Source: Nematostella vectensis
Lineage: Eukaryota > Cnidaria > Anthozoa > Actiniaria > Edwardsiidae
Direction: 5' to 3'
Length of the DNA: 64,000 nucleotides
Assembly: GCF_932526225.1 (NCBI RefSeq)
Contig: NC_064047.1
Location: 6,447,501 to 6,511,500, forward strand
Positions within the stretch are counted from its first letter, which is position 1. The number at the start of each line of letters is the position of its first letter. The position numbers and the translations under genes are program-made. The notes beneath the pieces were generated by a model. The model saw only the letters and a program-made list of their open reading frames with translations, ran no database searches and was not told the origin of the DNA. Below, one piece after another: positions 32,401-42,906 of the stretch.

Positions 32401-33907
32401 CTGCTGTAAAATCATAGGAATTAGTATTTTGGTAGGGATCTCTGTGGCGCGCGGACATAGAAAAAGAGGCTTGGGTGGGACGAACACAAGAATTCTTACC
32501 TTGCGTTTATCCGGTCCACTTCGAGCACATGCGCACAAGAATGTTACCACTCATGGAGAGTGGTTCAATCGAAATCTCGTTCCCAGGGCCGACGTACGAC
32601 GTACTAAGGTAACTGGATAGATTGACGCTATAGCTAGATCACCTTCATTTGTATTTTCAGACTTCCCCAAGTTCGAAAACATGCAGGCTAAGTTTATATG
32701 TGACAACAGTGTGCTGAATCTCAGCTGCGATGCCTCCTCTGTTATCGACGTAAAGTCAGTCTACTACGGACGAGCGTCATCCGTGATATGCGCAAAGGGG
32801 AGAAACGCTGACCAGGGATGCGATCTCGTTGACCAAAAGAAACGTGTGCGTCAAAAATGCAATAACAGCCAGACATGTACGATCAATCCGCCCTTCTCGG
32901 ACTTCTTTGGCTACGACCAGTGCCCTACAATTGATAAATATATCAATATTATCTACGGGTGCGGTAAGTAAGATTCGCTAGTTCGAAAAATATAGTGTCA
33001 GACCAGAAAAGCCTCTGTTGTCCGCCATTTTGTCATTATCGCGAAGTACCAAGCAGAGGCGGATTTAGGTGTGGGCCGAAAGGGGCCCCGCTCCCCTTAT
33101 TTTCAGATATTTGGCTTAAAAATAACGAGTAATAAAAGGAAATACACGAAGGAAATTGAATCTCTCCCTTTCATGAAACCCTTGATTCGCTCCCCCCCTC
33201 CTTTTTGGAGCTCCTGGATCCACCCCTGCCAAGTGTGAAAAAGCATCCATTTCCATCGGCTGATTTTGGGAAGCCAAGGGAAAATAAAAAAAAATAAGCT
33301 TTGTTTTAGGTGGTTTCTTGGGGATTTTAACACAACATATGCCTTCCAATATAAAATGAAAACTATGACAAAAATGTGGCTGAAAAGGGCACTTAAAAAG
33401 AGCCCTTGATTGGGCAAATTTGACTATACGGCCCTGGCCAAACGAAAGGCAAGTTAGCTGTCACAAGTAGGCAAAACGCGCGACAACTTTGCGAAGACTT
33501 GCGTTTCGTTGTTCTAGGGCTTGGCGCTTGCTAAAATTTATTTTAAACAACAGCCTAAAAAATTAAGAATGGAAAAATGTTTATCTTTAGTGTCCAACCC
33601 AGATGTGGAGTTTCCGAAGTCAACACTTCCTACAACAATGCCATCAACACCCTCTCCAACAATACCTAACATCACTTCAGCTACACCTAACGCAACACAG
33701 GCAACCAACACGCAAGTACCACGGAAACCATTCCTTACGGAAGCCATGAGGACGGAGGACACAGGGACCCCCAAAGCCGTCCCAACTTTTAACCCTGATG
33801 CGCCTGGATTGGGTTTCCTGTTTAAGAACGGGTCGCGTGGAAGCCTGGGAAAGAGATGGCTCGAAGTGCTGTTTGTCGTGCTACTGTCCGCGTTTGCTCT
33901 TTTGTAA
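29323..33907 (+). CDS. SUEL-lectin gene C (exons 29323-29404, 32661-32963, 33591-33907)
   Basis: Three exons joined in phase 1 encode 233 residues: a signal peptide, one SUEL/Gal_Lectin domain, a long Thr/Pro-rich stalk, and a C-terminal hydrophobic segment preceded by small and basic residues (NGSRGSLGKRWLEVLFVVLL), a good candidate GPI-addition signal. The predicted role is a surface-anchored lectin or adhesion molecule. It has the same total length as gene B despite one intron fewer, and the same strand and order as loci A, B and D, so the cluster arose by tandem duplication. Nothing in the sequence shows ligand or tissue. Confidence 0.87.
29405..32660. other. Gene C intron 1, no other gene seen
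   Basis: A 3.3-kb intron. It contains a segment at 32187-32320 related to 11865-11990 (TTCCACGT(T/A)AACTTGCAG, AAAACGACA(G/A)...TTGATATG). The remaining sequence is AT-rich without recognisable features. Confidence 0.55.
32661..32963 (+). CDS. SUEL lectin domain exon of gene C
   Basis: The exon starts after TGTATTTTCAG and ends at a GTAAGT donor, phase 1 on both sides. It has all eight cysteines (FIC, LSC, VIC, QGC, QKC, QTC, DQC, YGC), the VYYGR motif and DQCPTIDKYINIIYGC. A frame read upstream through the acceptor is not part of the protein. Confidence 0.9.
33053..33230. mobile_element. MITE in gene C intron 2
   Basis: The left end GCAGAGGCGGATTTAGG and the reverse complement of the right end, GGCAGGGGTGGATCCAG, match apart from a few transitions. 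The arms also share a CCCCGCTCC/GGAG-type purine-pyrimidine region. About 178 bp, non-coding. Confidence 0.55.
33591..33907 (+). CDS. Stalk and GPI-like C-terminal exon of gene C
   Basis: The acceptor TTTATCTTTAG before 33591 joins in phase 1. An open frame extends upstream of it but is intron. The stalk is rich in Thr, Pro, Ser and Asn (TLPTTMPSTPSPTIPNITSA, two or more N-x-T sequons), consistent with heavy glycosylation. The C-terminal 15 residues are hydrophobic and end the protein. Confidence 0.85.
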
Positions 33908-34232
33908 TGTCAACCTAAGATCAGAAGTAACATACTGTGGGTCTAACACAGATAGCCCAATTATCCGGGATATAGAATGAGAGTCATGACGCAGTCGTGT
34001 TTGTATTCGTAACAAAACCAAGCATCAAAACAAAACAATGTGACGACAAAAATACGATGATATACCAGTGTTTGGCACATGAGCGATATAAATCACTTGA
34101 TTGGACGCAAGTTGCTAACACGGTCTAATAATTCAAAGGCAAAAAGTGATCACTCTGACGTCTAAAGGTAAAAACTTCCTTAAAGTGGAAATTTACAAAG
34201 CGTCTACACCATAGTGCAGATACGACTACAAC

Positions 34233-34349
34233 TAATCACACGGTAGCCCTGTGCTCAAAGTACAGTAGATGTAATCACACGGTAGCCCTGTGCTCAAAGT
34301 ACAGTAGATGTAATCACACGGTAGCCCTGTGCTCAAAGTACAGTAGATG
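34233..34349. repeat. Three exact copies of a 39-bp tandem repeat
   Basis: Copies start at 34233, 34272 and 34311 with TAATCACACGGTAGCCCTGT and end CAGTAGATG. They appear identical, so the expansion is recent. Confidence 0.95.
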
Positions 34350-34455
34350 TACCGTAATTGGCAGCACAGGACCTCGATTTCAAGTTTTTCTTGCGAAGCC
34401 GTGAGCACCTGTATTGGTGTTCTCCGATCACGTGACTATTGCTTATCATTGGTGT

Positions 34456-34831
34456 GTTAAACAAAGACCCGCACTATAAAAGGGTTGGACCAGGTCCACG
34501 AAAGGCTCATTTGTCAGTAAACTGCTACGCGGTGCGGAGAGTTCAGCCAAGCGTGTCTTGTTTGCCCACGAGGAGCGAAACCCAAACTCAACTTTTGAAG
34601 CGCTTTCCTTCTCGTTGGCTCGGTTTATTTTCTCTTTGCTACTAACAATGAATAACCCACCAAAAGAGCAGGCGTTTGCAGTAAAAATCAGTTCAAATTA
34701 CTAACGATAACCCAACTAAATGATCTCAAAACCAACGCAAAGTTACGGGTGTTGTCATCTTGAAGTTTGAATTTTATTTAGCCGAAAGGGGGCGAAGCTA
34801 AGCCCTTTTATAGTGCAGGTCCTTGTTTAAC
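34456..34831. mobile_element. Inverted-repeat element, about 375 bp
   Basis: GTTAAACAAAGACCCGCACT at the left and the reverse complement of the right end, GTTAAACAAGGACCTGCACT, continue as ATAAAAGGG on both sides. Non-coding interior. Confidence 0.65.
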
Positions 34832-37800
34832 ATTCGCAATATTGCTTAATTATATATTATGCAACTTTTTAGGGGCTAAGTGAGAAAGGTGTAGTGGGGA
34901 GAGGGGGGTGTGGGAGGGAGGTGCGCGATCTTACTCGATTTACATGAACAAACGATGATTAGTTGGGCGTGTTAGGAGGATATGGGGTAAACCTTTACCA
35001 GCCCCTACCTACGTACCAGCCCATTTTCACGTTTTCTTGCCGGCAACGATTTTTACGTGGTGTCGACAGGATAAACTACAATATACCAATAATAATAAGT
35101 AAAGAGTAATTAGAACAGTGCAATTAGAACAGTGATGGGAATGGGATGGTAAGGTAATATTTTTAATGCAAAATTAATTCTTGAGGAATGGTGGTTTGTA
35201 TTTATATATATACATATATATTTTTTTGTTATCATTTGTATGGATCGTTTTTGTTCTTTCCTCACAACCATTAACTTTGGCCCGTCCCTAATCAGCAAAT
35301 TTTCTGTAGTAGCCAATCGCAATTATCAGCGGCCTAGCATTACATAGTTAAACATAGCTCATTAGATAGGGGTAGGGTTAGCTTATTCTAGCTCTTTGGC
35401 CTTCAATCGAGCCTACCTCATTCTTTTTTTCATGCGATGCGTCAGGTCACGGACGCCATCTTGTTTAGTACTATTCGCGCAAAAGCTAGAGGGGGGGGGG
35501 GGGGGCTGGGGGAGGCGGTACCCTAGGTACCAGAAGCTCTTGACTCGAGCTTCATTTGTTTACTGTAATGTCGGTCTTGGCAACGAGGAGCGAAGCGACG
35601 AGCTTCTGGCCACACGGTCTAGTTTTTTCAGTTCCGTTAGTACAGAATTTTGTAATATGGAGCTGATTGGCTGGTTAGATATAACCCCCCGATGGCGCTT
35701 TGTGATTTGTCAATTAATAACACTTGGTCTTGGGGAGGAACACTCATAAAAACAGACGGTCCACAGCAATTATTACCCCTAAAAGATAGCACATAAAGTT
35801 CGATCGAAGCAATTTCTAACATTTAAACATTAAAAGCAATCACATCAACAGTTTTCCTGAATGGCGATCTTTGAGACGCCACCTGCATTTATGTCCAGTT
35901 GCTTTTAGGATGTGGTGACCCACTAGCGTGAGACCCCTAAGGTATAGCAGCTAGTAGATTTTATACCCTAAAAGACCACCCCCGATCATCCCCGTCTACC
36001 TTTATTAGAGCCCCCCCCCCCCCCCCCCCCCCCCCCCGGAGTTGGACTTCTCACCCTTAAATCATCGCTTAAGCCTTTTGTCTTTTCACGGTTGAGGTTT
36101 CCGTCGTACCTCCGGAAGTAAACTGGTGACAATGCGGCTTTAAGCTTTTTGCCCTTGCTACGCAAGTTCTGTCGCACAGTTTGGCATATTTACAGACAAG
36201 TTGAGAACTTGTATTGAATGAATACTCTAATAAACTTATGAAAAAAAAGATCTTGTTTGTCTAATACTGGGCAAAATAACAAATATTTACTGAAACATTT
36301 CATTGGATTATGTTTATTGGAACGTCTCTCTCTCTACTAATTTGATTAAAAAAATTGTAAAGAATGGGGTACTTTGTAAGTTTTCTCGGGTCGGGGAACA
36401 GTTTTGCTATGGGTCCAGGCGCTCGTTTGTATAAAATAAAATGACGTTCAAAACGTCAGCGCAGCTACTCTGTTTTACAGAGGCGTAGAACATATTTTAT
36501 GGGAGCCATTATGCTGACTTTTAGAAAAAGCTTCTTAATATTTTAAGGGTTATTATTGTTCAATTGGAACGTTTTGGTAACTTTTTGCACTTTCTATCCT
36601 TTGTAGTCTCGCAGATAAATAAGTAATAAGGAGACAGATTCTTTATTTAAATCCAACATGGCGGGCACTGATTCCTCCCATCGTGGAGTTTGCCGCTTAC
36701 CAAAAGATTGCAGGCTTAAATGGCGAAAAGAATGCTTCCATAATAACCTTTTGTTTTGACGTCATAATGAGATTATAACTTGTGTTTCTTGGGAAGTTTG
36801 ATACCAAGACAGCTTTATATATAAAATCGACTAACAGTCCTAGAATTTAGTTCAGTTTTTTTTTCTTGTAGGCTTATACGCTCTTGGCACCATTAGCGTG
36901 AAACCCGCGTAAAAACCCCTGGGATATACACACTCGTTAATAGCCCCCTAGGAATAAGTGCTAGTAAAATATCATAAACAAAGGGTTTACAAATTTGGCT
37001 CCATATATTGCATAAATCATCAATGTGATAGATGGTTCCAGAAACTTTGACGTGATTGTCATCAGTCTTTGACCCGGTCAAGCGATGTCAAGCACTTCAT
37101 CGTAATGGGAATGGCTTTATAGGGAAAAGGAAAATCGCTCAGTTAAAAACCTCAGGGGAGTACTATTGTAAGCACGTAAGTAATAGTTTGACCCCCATTG
37201 AGTCCACGCTACAATTAAAGGTCTAAGGCTCAAACTCATTTGCGTTACACTATAATGGGAAAGGATTGATGGAAAAGGAAGGTTCGCTCAGTTACGAATT
37301 CCACTTGTAAATAAAGGTAAGCAAGTGAGTAATGGTGTAGTCCTCTAAAAAAATAATGCTATTAGAGGACTAGAGCTTTTAAAATGGTAAGCAACCTCAA
37401 ACTTGATGAGACCACAAATTTTAGTAGGTAAAGATGTATACTTCCACAAAATTAACACAATACACCAATTTTTGTCTATAACAAGACTTCTTCAGGGCAG
37501 ACTGAAGAAGGTACATCGTTACAAGCTTATTTACATCAGAATAGTGGTTCACGAACACGACTATATGGACTTTTTGTATTTATTCCACAAAATTAACGGT
37601 ATCATTAAGGGCTTCAAGACCTTATCTAAGGGAATAGTTGACGAATTCACGAGTAAAATGCAGGTTATAAAAGAGTATAATAAATATTGGTGCTAAAAAG
37701 CAAGCATGCGTACCTGGGGTGGAGGGGGACGAGATAAAGGTGAGTGGTTTACACAAAACAAGTGAGTGCTAGCCTAAGTGCGGATAAAAAGAACTATTTG

Positions 37801-37944
37801 CAATTATTTGCATTACTTGTGTTTTCACGAAGAAAAGATAACCCATTTTTAAATCGCCCAAGTAAAGAAAATAAAATGCGAAAAAAGAAAATAAAGAGAA
37901 AAGGAAGGAAGAGAAGTAGAGAAAAAGAAAGGACAAGAAAGAGA
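34832..37944. other. Intergenic sequence with homopolymer runs and repeat fragments
   Basis: It contains a G run near 35492, a C run of about 28 at 36010, a fragment (36110-36155) matching one arm of the 43184-43429 MITE, and a block near 36460-36505 related to 43115-43165. The open frame 37403-37696 has no recognisable domain. Signal and SUEL exons for locus D were looked for and not found. Confidence 0.5.
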
Positions 37945-38144
37945 NNNNNNNNNNNNNNNNNNNNNNNNNNNNNNNNNNNNNNNNNNNNNNNNNNNNNNNN
38001 NNNNNNNNNNNNNNNNNNNNNNNNNNNNNNNNNNNNNNNNNNNNNNNNNNNNNNNNNNNNNNNNNNNNNNNNNNNNNNNNNNNNNNNNNNNNNNNNNNNN
38101 NNNNNNNNNNNNNNNNNNNNNNNNNNNNNNNNNNNNNNNNNNNN
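37945..38144. other. Assembly gap of 200 N
   Basis: Exactly 200 unknown bases, probably a placeholder of unknown true length. It lies upstream of the locus D stalk exon, where a SUEL exon is expected. Confidence 0.99.
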
Positions 38145-38183
38145 AGGGGGAGAGGTGCACACCCCCTGTGTTTGGGTCTGATC

Positions 38184-38500
38184 CGTCCATCTTTCCGTCT
38201 GTTATATCTCTCTGCCCATCCGCCCCTTCATCCGTCTGTCTGCAAGTCCGTTCGTCTGTGTGTTTATCTGTCTGTCCATCCGTCCCTCCATCCTATGTCT
38301 GCTTGTCTGTTCGTCTGTCTGTCCATCCGTTCCTCTATCGGTCTGCCTGCTCGTCCGTCCACCTGTCTGTCATCCTGTCTATCCGTCTGTCTGTCTGCCT
38401 ATCCGTCTGTCTGTCTGTGTCTGTTTGTCTGTTCAACCGTCACGAATCCATCATGTCTGTCTGTTTGTCCGTTTGTCTGTCCATCTACCTGTAGTTCTAC
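38184..38500 (+). repeat. Degenerate (CTGT/CCGT)n microsatellite
   Basis: Imperfect tetranucleotide repeats of CTGT, CCGT and CCAT fill the sequence next to the gap. Ser/Cys/Val-rich open frames in all three frames are artefacts of this repeat. Confidence 0.9.
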
Positions 38501-38762
38501 AAGTTAATCTGATGCATGCTTATCTGTGCGCCTGACTGTTTACCATTCCCGGACGAGAGGGACCTATTCCCTGATTTTATAGTGCGATGCGCGGATATAT
38601 TGGAATTGTCCATACTTTGGTTCCAGCGCTGTAAATCCAGTGAGGATGCGAGAAACGTTCTATCCGATTAACTTCACTAGCCAGCTTGCGAGGCAAAGAA
38701 CTGCCCTAACGAATGCATAGAAGAGCACGACGGAATGTCATAGGGCTCGTGTCAATCAACTT

Positions 38763-39199
38763 ACTTCTGAGAACTTTGGCTAACTTCTTAGAACTTTGGC
38801 TAACCTCTTAAAACATTGGCTAACTTCCTAGAACTTTTGCTAACTTCTTAGAACTTTTGCTAACTTCTTAGAACTTTGGCTAACTTCTTAGACCTTTGGC
38901 TAACTTCTTAGAACTTTTGCTAACTTCTAAGACCTTTGGCTAACTTCTTAGACCTTTGGCTAAGTTCTTAGACCTTTGGCTAACTTCTTAGACCTTTGGC
39001 TAACTTCTTAGACCTTTGGCTAACTTCTTAGACCTTTGGCTAACTTCTTAGAACTTTGGCTAACTTCTTAGAAGTTTTGGCTTACTTCTAAGACCTTTGG
39101 CTTACTTCTTAGAACTTTGGCTAACTTCTTAGACCTTTGGCTAACTTCTTAGAACTTTGGCTAACTTCTTATGCCTTTGGCTAACTTCTTAGAACTTTG
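38763..39199 (+). repeat. 20-bp minisatellite upstream of the locus D stalk exon
   Basis: About 21 copies of a 20-bp unit, TAACTTCTTAGAACTTTGGC, with AGACCTTTGGC as the main variant. It ends about 55 bp before the stalk exon. A 20-bp minisatellite occupies the equivalent intron position in locus A, but the two sequences are unrelated. Confidence 0.95.
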
Positions 39200-39254
39200 T
39201 CCCGGTGACCATGGTAGCGCACGTCGCACTATAACATACCCTTATCCAACCTAG

Positions 39255-39541
39255 TTCCAGCTCCGTCGACCCCTCCTACACCTCCCAGGGAAACCACCAA
39301 AACCGTCAACAACACCACAACAAAGGCAACATCTACCCGCACCTATGGGGACGGACGTCAGAGGACATCCACGAAACCCCCGATGAATGCGACACTCTCC
39401 CCAGCTATTGAGAGCAACAAGGGATACGTTCACAGAGGTAGGGTGACGTCATTTGTTACCATGGTAACAGCCTTCGTGATGTCACTTTATACATATTACG
39501 TCATCGTCAAAGGTATGCAGCATATCACCATGGTCACGTGA
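39255..39541 (+). CDS. Locus D stalk and hydrophobic tail exon (internal donor after 39437)
   Basis: Read in phase 1 after CCAACCTAG it gives a Thr/Pro-rich stalk (VPAPSTPPTPPRETTKTVNN) with N-x-T sequons, then a hydrophobic stretch (VTSFVTMVTAFVMSLYTYYV) and a stop at 39539-39541. This matches the tail exons of genes B and C. Just before the hydrophobic stretch, GAG/GTAGGG at 39437/39438 is an in-phase (phase 1) candidate donor; another, G/GTATGC, lies at 39512/39513. Use of the first would keep the stalk and drop the hydrophobic tail, joining to the exon at 41189. The upstream SUEL exon was not found. Confidence 0.65.
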
Positions 39542-41188
39542 GGATATCAATATAGAGCCAATGAAAATTCAATATCAGTTAAAAGAAAATTAGATAAACT
39601 TTGTTTAAGATTGTTACAAGTGACATGAAAACGATAAATCTAAATCCACGAATAGCTAGGGAATAGCTAAAAATAATGTTAATAGGCGCCCAGGAGTGAT
39701 AAATGGTGATTAGGTAATAAATGGTGATGTGGTAAATGAACGGATAGAAATGATTGTTAAATTTCAATATTTTAAAATTCCTTAATAGTTTAAAATAATG
39801 TGAAAATATTTAAAACCAGTAAACATGCTGCATTCTATTAATGGTGACGTAATAAGGATGGCGTTATAAAGTGACATAAGATATGAAGGGCTGGAGAAGG
39901 TGACATATAAACACACTAAAACCACTTCGATTTAAACCATACATACTACGTACATAAAAGAACAATTTATAATTGAAATTAACAGGAACGTCCAAATGTC
40001 CAATCAATCATTTTTTGTTCCTTATGTCATGTTGTGATAATGCCTTCAATCCATAAACACCAAACAAATCTCTTTTACTTACCTGAGATATGTGGTATAG
40101 TTGATGTCTTTGGGTCACTTTCCACCAGTTTTTTATTTCAAATTTGATCACGTGGTCGAACATATGCTTGTCACGTACTTGATCACGTGGTCGATCATAT
40201 GCTTGTCACGTACTTGATCAAGTGGTCGATCACATGATCAATCTTTTTTTGAGCACTTTTACTACTGTTGTTCGCACACCATTGTTTTTATTACATACGA
40301 TTTCTATGCCATATTCATCCAAGTGCCCCAAAACATAAGTTGCTATATACATATCTCACGGGTATTGCACAACTCGTACTTGTATATTCCAGTGTGAACC
40401 ACATACACCCCGATCACTTGTTCCACACGTGGCTTAATGAAATCTATCCCGCATTCCAAAGCGTTCCATAGACATCCTGATCACTGTATTCCAAAGCGTT
40501 CCTAAAATATACTGATCACTTAATCCACACGTGTCTTAATGTAATCCATCCAGTATTCCAAGGTGTTCCATAGGCATCCCGATAATTGTTTTCCAAAGCG
40601 CTCCTAAGACATCCTGATCACTTGTTCCACACTAGGCTTAATGTAATGCATCCCGCATCCCAAAGCGTTCCATAGACATCCTGATCACTGAATTCCAAAC
40701 CGTTCCTAAGACATCCTGATCACTTGTTATACACGTGTCTTAATGTAATCAATCCAGTATTCCAAGGTGTTCCATAGGCATCCCGATTATTGTATTCCAA
40801 AGCGTTCCTAAGACATCCTGATCACTTGTTCCACACGTGGCTTTACGTAATTCATCCCGCATTCCAAAGCGTTCAATAGACATCCTGATCACTGTATTCC
40901 AAAGCGTTCCTCAGACATCCTGATTACTGTATTCCAAACTGTTCCAAAGACATCCTGATCACTTGTTCCACCCGTGTCTTAATGTATTCCATATATTGCC
41001 TCACATATTAACCATCTTGTTTAGACCCAAATGTGTCCATGCACGTCTAACTCGCATTCCGTTTTAAATTCCAGAGAATCCAAAATACATTCTGACACGT
41101 TCCATATCTATCACACGTATCTCACAAGCAGTATATAATTATCATTTTGTCGATTACATGTCTAATACATATTGCAACCGTGTTACAG
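39542..41188. repeat. Locus D intron with two tandem-repeat arrays
   Basis: At about 40145-40245 a 35-bp unit containing GATCACGTGGTCGATCATATG and CTTGTCACGTACTT repeats almost three times. From about 40385 to 41010 a longer unit repeats with a sub-unit of about 35 bp (ATTCCAAAGCGTTCC, AGACATCCTGATCACT, GTTCCACACGTG). Non-coding. Confidence 0.8.
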
Positions 41189-41763
41189 AGCGTCCCAAGT
41201 ACGTTTTAATCATCTTTCTATCGGGCGTGGCCGCGGCGACTGTGCTCCTCCTTATTCTTCTTATCGCGCTCAACTTCCTCGGGAAGAGGAAAAAGGAGAA
41301 GAAATACCAGCTGGAGCTAAAAGCGGCGGCGAAAGAGCTAGAACAATTAGAGGACGAAGACGAGGATGAGGGTCAAAACGACGACGTGGAAGATGACGAC
41401 GAAGGAGAACATAAGAAGACAGTCACGATTGAGATACAGGGCGGGGACAACGAAACAAAGCAGATAAGTGTGAATCCGGGTGATATAATCATCATCGATA
41501 GCAAAGACGTGGATAACGATGACAGCGAGGACCTCGGGTACATGTCGGAAATCGTTCGTTATTATAACAGTCGGAATAACGGTAACGACGACGGAATATC
41601 GATTAGGAAGCAGTCGCTGACGTGCGAGACGCCGTCGGTGCTCTCGATCCCGAACAGTGAAGGCGACAAGCGAGAAGAGTACGAAACCTTACGAATGACT
41701 TCGGTCGGCAACGGAGCGATTCCCGACGGCCCTCCGATCGTGAATGGGTCATGTGTGAGCTAA
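41189..41763 (+). CDS. Transmembrane and acidic cytoplasmic exon, EVA1C-like candidate (locus D)
   Basis: This last exon (acceptor GTGTTACAG, phase 1, stop TAA at 41761-41763) encodes about 191 residues. It starts ERPKYVLIIFLSGVAAATVL, a transmembrane helix followed by a basic stop-transfer stretch (GKRKKEKK). A very acidic tail follows (EQLEDEDEDEGQNDDVEDDD), then a serine-rich end with tyrosines (EEYETL). The E-R-x-x-x-x-x-x-x-S-G-V pattern entering the helix resembles the FAM176/EVA-1 family, whose member EVA1C combines SUEL domains with a single helix. That resemblance is from memory and weak. The exon is probably the 3' end of locus D, joined to the stalk or directly to a SUEL exon. Confidence 0.7.
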
Positions 41764-41900
41764 TGTGTGACATGAATGGCCGAACAAATCACGCATGCCA
41801 TGGCAGAGCGCCTTGCCGACAGTGACGTCCCGACAAAGGATGACGTCACAAACTCATGACGTTTCAGACGTCACCGAGTTCGGTTTGATAAGATCTCATG
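41764..41900 (+). promoter_or_regulatory. Cluster of TGACGTCA-like (CRE) words after locus D
   Basis: In about 60 bp downstream of the stop are GTGACGTCCC, the full palindrome TGACGTCA (within GGATGACGTCACAA), CATGACGTTT and AGACGTCACC. This may be a CREB/ATF-type site cluster in the 3' UTR or an intergenic enhancer, or just a local duplication. Confidence 0.35.
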
Positions 41901-42147
41901 ACTCGCAGAGTGCAATCCGAAACACCAAGCTCTAACAATATTTTTATTTAAAAAGAAATTCGCGTTATCTGATAAACACACGTCACTCTAACCGCAGCGC
42001 GGAGAAGCACGTCCATGTGGATGGTAATACTTTTACAACGTGAACCAAGCCTCAACATTTCAAGGTAGGCTCTGAGTGAAGGGCGCCGTGTGAGCCAGGC
42101 TATAATCAACTGATGGAAATAGAAGGTTCTCTTACATATGGTATTTT

Positions 42148-42296
42148 GCTAGGCCTCGAAATGTTGCGGGCATAATACAGAAACGTTAGGAAAATATTAG
42201 GGGCGCAGCCACGCCCTACTGGTCAATTCCTTGTATTTTTTGTGTAAATTTTGAGGAGCACGTGCCATCAGTGCCCAAGCCCCCGCTACGGCCCTG
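42148..42296. mobile_element. hAT-like short element, copy 3
   Basis: It shares CTAGGCCTCGAAAT, CATAATACAGAAACGTTAGG, CACGTGCC and the end CCCCGCTACGGCCCTG with the elements at 11790-12105 and 12529-12615. Confidence 0.6.
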
Positions 42297-42364
42297 GGCT
42301 GACAGAGACTTTTTAAAGAAAGGAGTGTCACCCACTCCTTTGTTATTTTTTATCTTTGAAAATA

Positions 42365-42560
42365 TAGAGGTTTATTTGCAAGGAAACTTCAAAATAACAA
42401 TCTATGAATGAAATCTAAAATGTTATTGACGATATTTGATTAAAAATATCGTGTTTACTTGCTTGAACTAGCCGATGGAAATGGATGCTATGTGTGACTC
42501 TTCATTGAGCGGGAGCATAAAATGGCGGCGTGATTGGCCTTCTTCAAAATTGAAACTGGA
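42365..42560. repeat. Intergenic segment shared with 18036-18205
   Basis: A diverged match in the same orientation, lying just after a hAT-like copy. In the 12-18 kb region the equivalent hAT-like copies also precede the shared segment, but are separated from it by the retrotransposon insertion. Confidence 0.6.
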
Positions 42561-42853
42561 CATTAATTGAGCCATGGCCACAAGATTCATACGTAGACAT
42601 TAGATAATATATAGCATGCCGTGTATCACCGTTTTATGCATCGAAGGAAAATCTATTTTAAGTTTGTATTCTATGCATGATTATTATTATGCAGGCTCAG
42701 AATGTGCGCAAGACATATATACTGTGATTCTGTTTATTAGATAAACAATATCATTTAGCAAGGGTGATTGAATAATTCTAATAAAAAATATGCGAATAAT
42801 TGTTATTGATTAAATAATGATTCACCTTTTTTACATTCTAAAAAAAAAAGGGT

Positions 42854-42906
42854 GTTGTTGTTGTCGTCGTCGTTGTTGTTGTTATTATTATTATTATTAT
42901 TATTCT
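42854..42906 (+). repeat. Trinucleotide repeat (GTT/GTC/ATT)n
   Basis: GTTGTTGTTGTCGTCGTCGT passes into a run of ATT units. Confidence 0.95.

Noticed and set aside
32429-32620. 63-codon frame just before the gene C SUEL exon
   Set aside because: Intronic, no domain, and the SUEL exon has a strong acceptor in a different position.
37403-37696. 97-codon open frame with a repeated FHKIN word
   Set aside because: No recognisable domain, no intron signals, AT-rich codons; insufficient to call a gene.
38168-38535. Cys/Ser/Val/Pro-rich open frames in three frames
   Set aside because: Product of the CTGT/CCGT microsatellite next to the gap.
38545-39240. Degenerate SUEL remnant (ACEAKNCPNEC at about 38683, LCPGDHGSARRTITY at about 39195)
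   Set aside because: The spacing of cysteines does not fit, YGR is absent and stops intervene; the resemblance is too weak to annotate as a pseudogene.
39500-41200. Joining the long stalk exon via the 39512 donor to the 41189 exon
   Set aside because: In phase, but it would place two hydrophobic segments side by side; the 39437 donor gives a more sensible protein.
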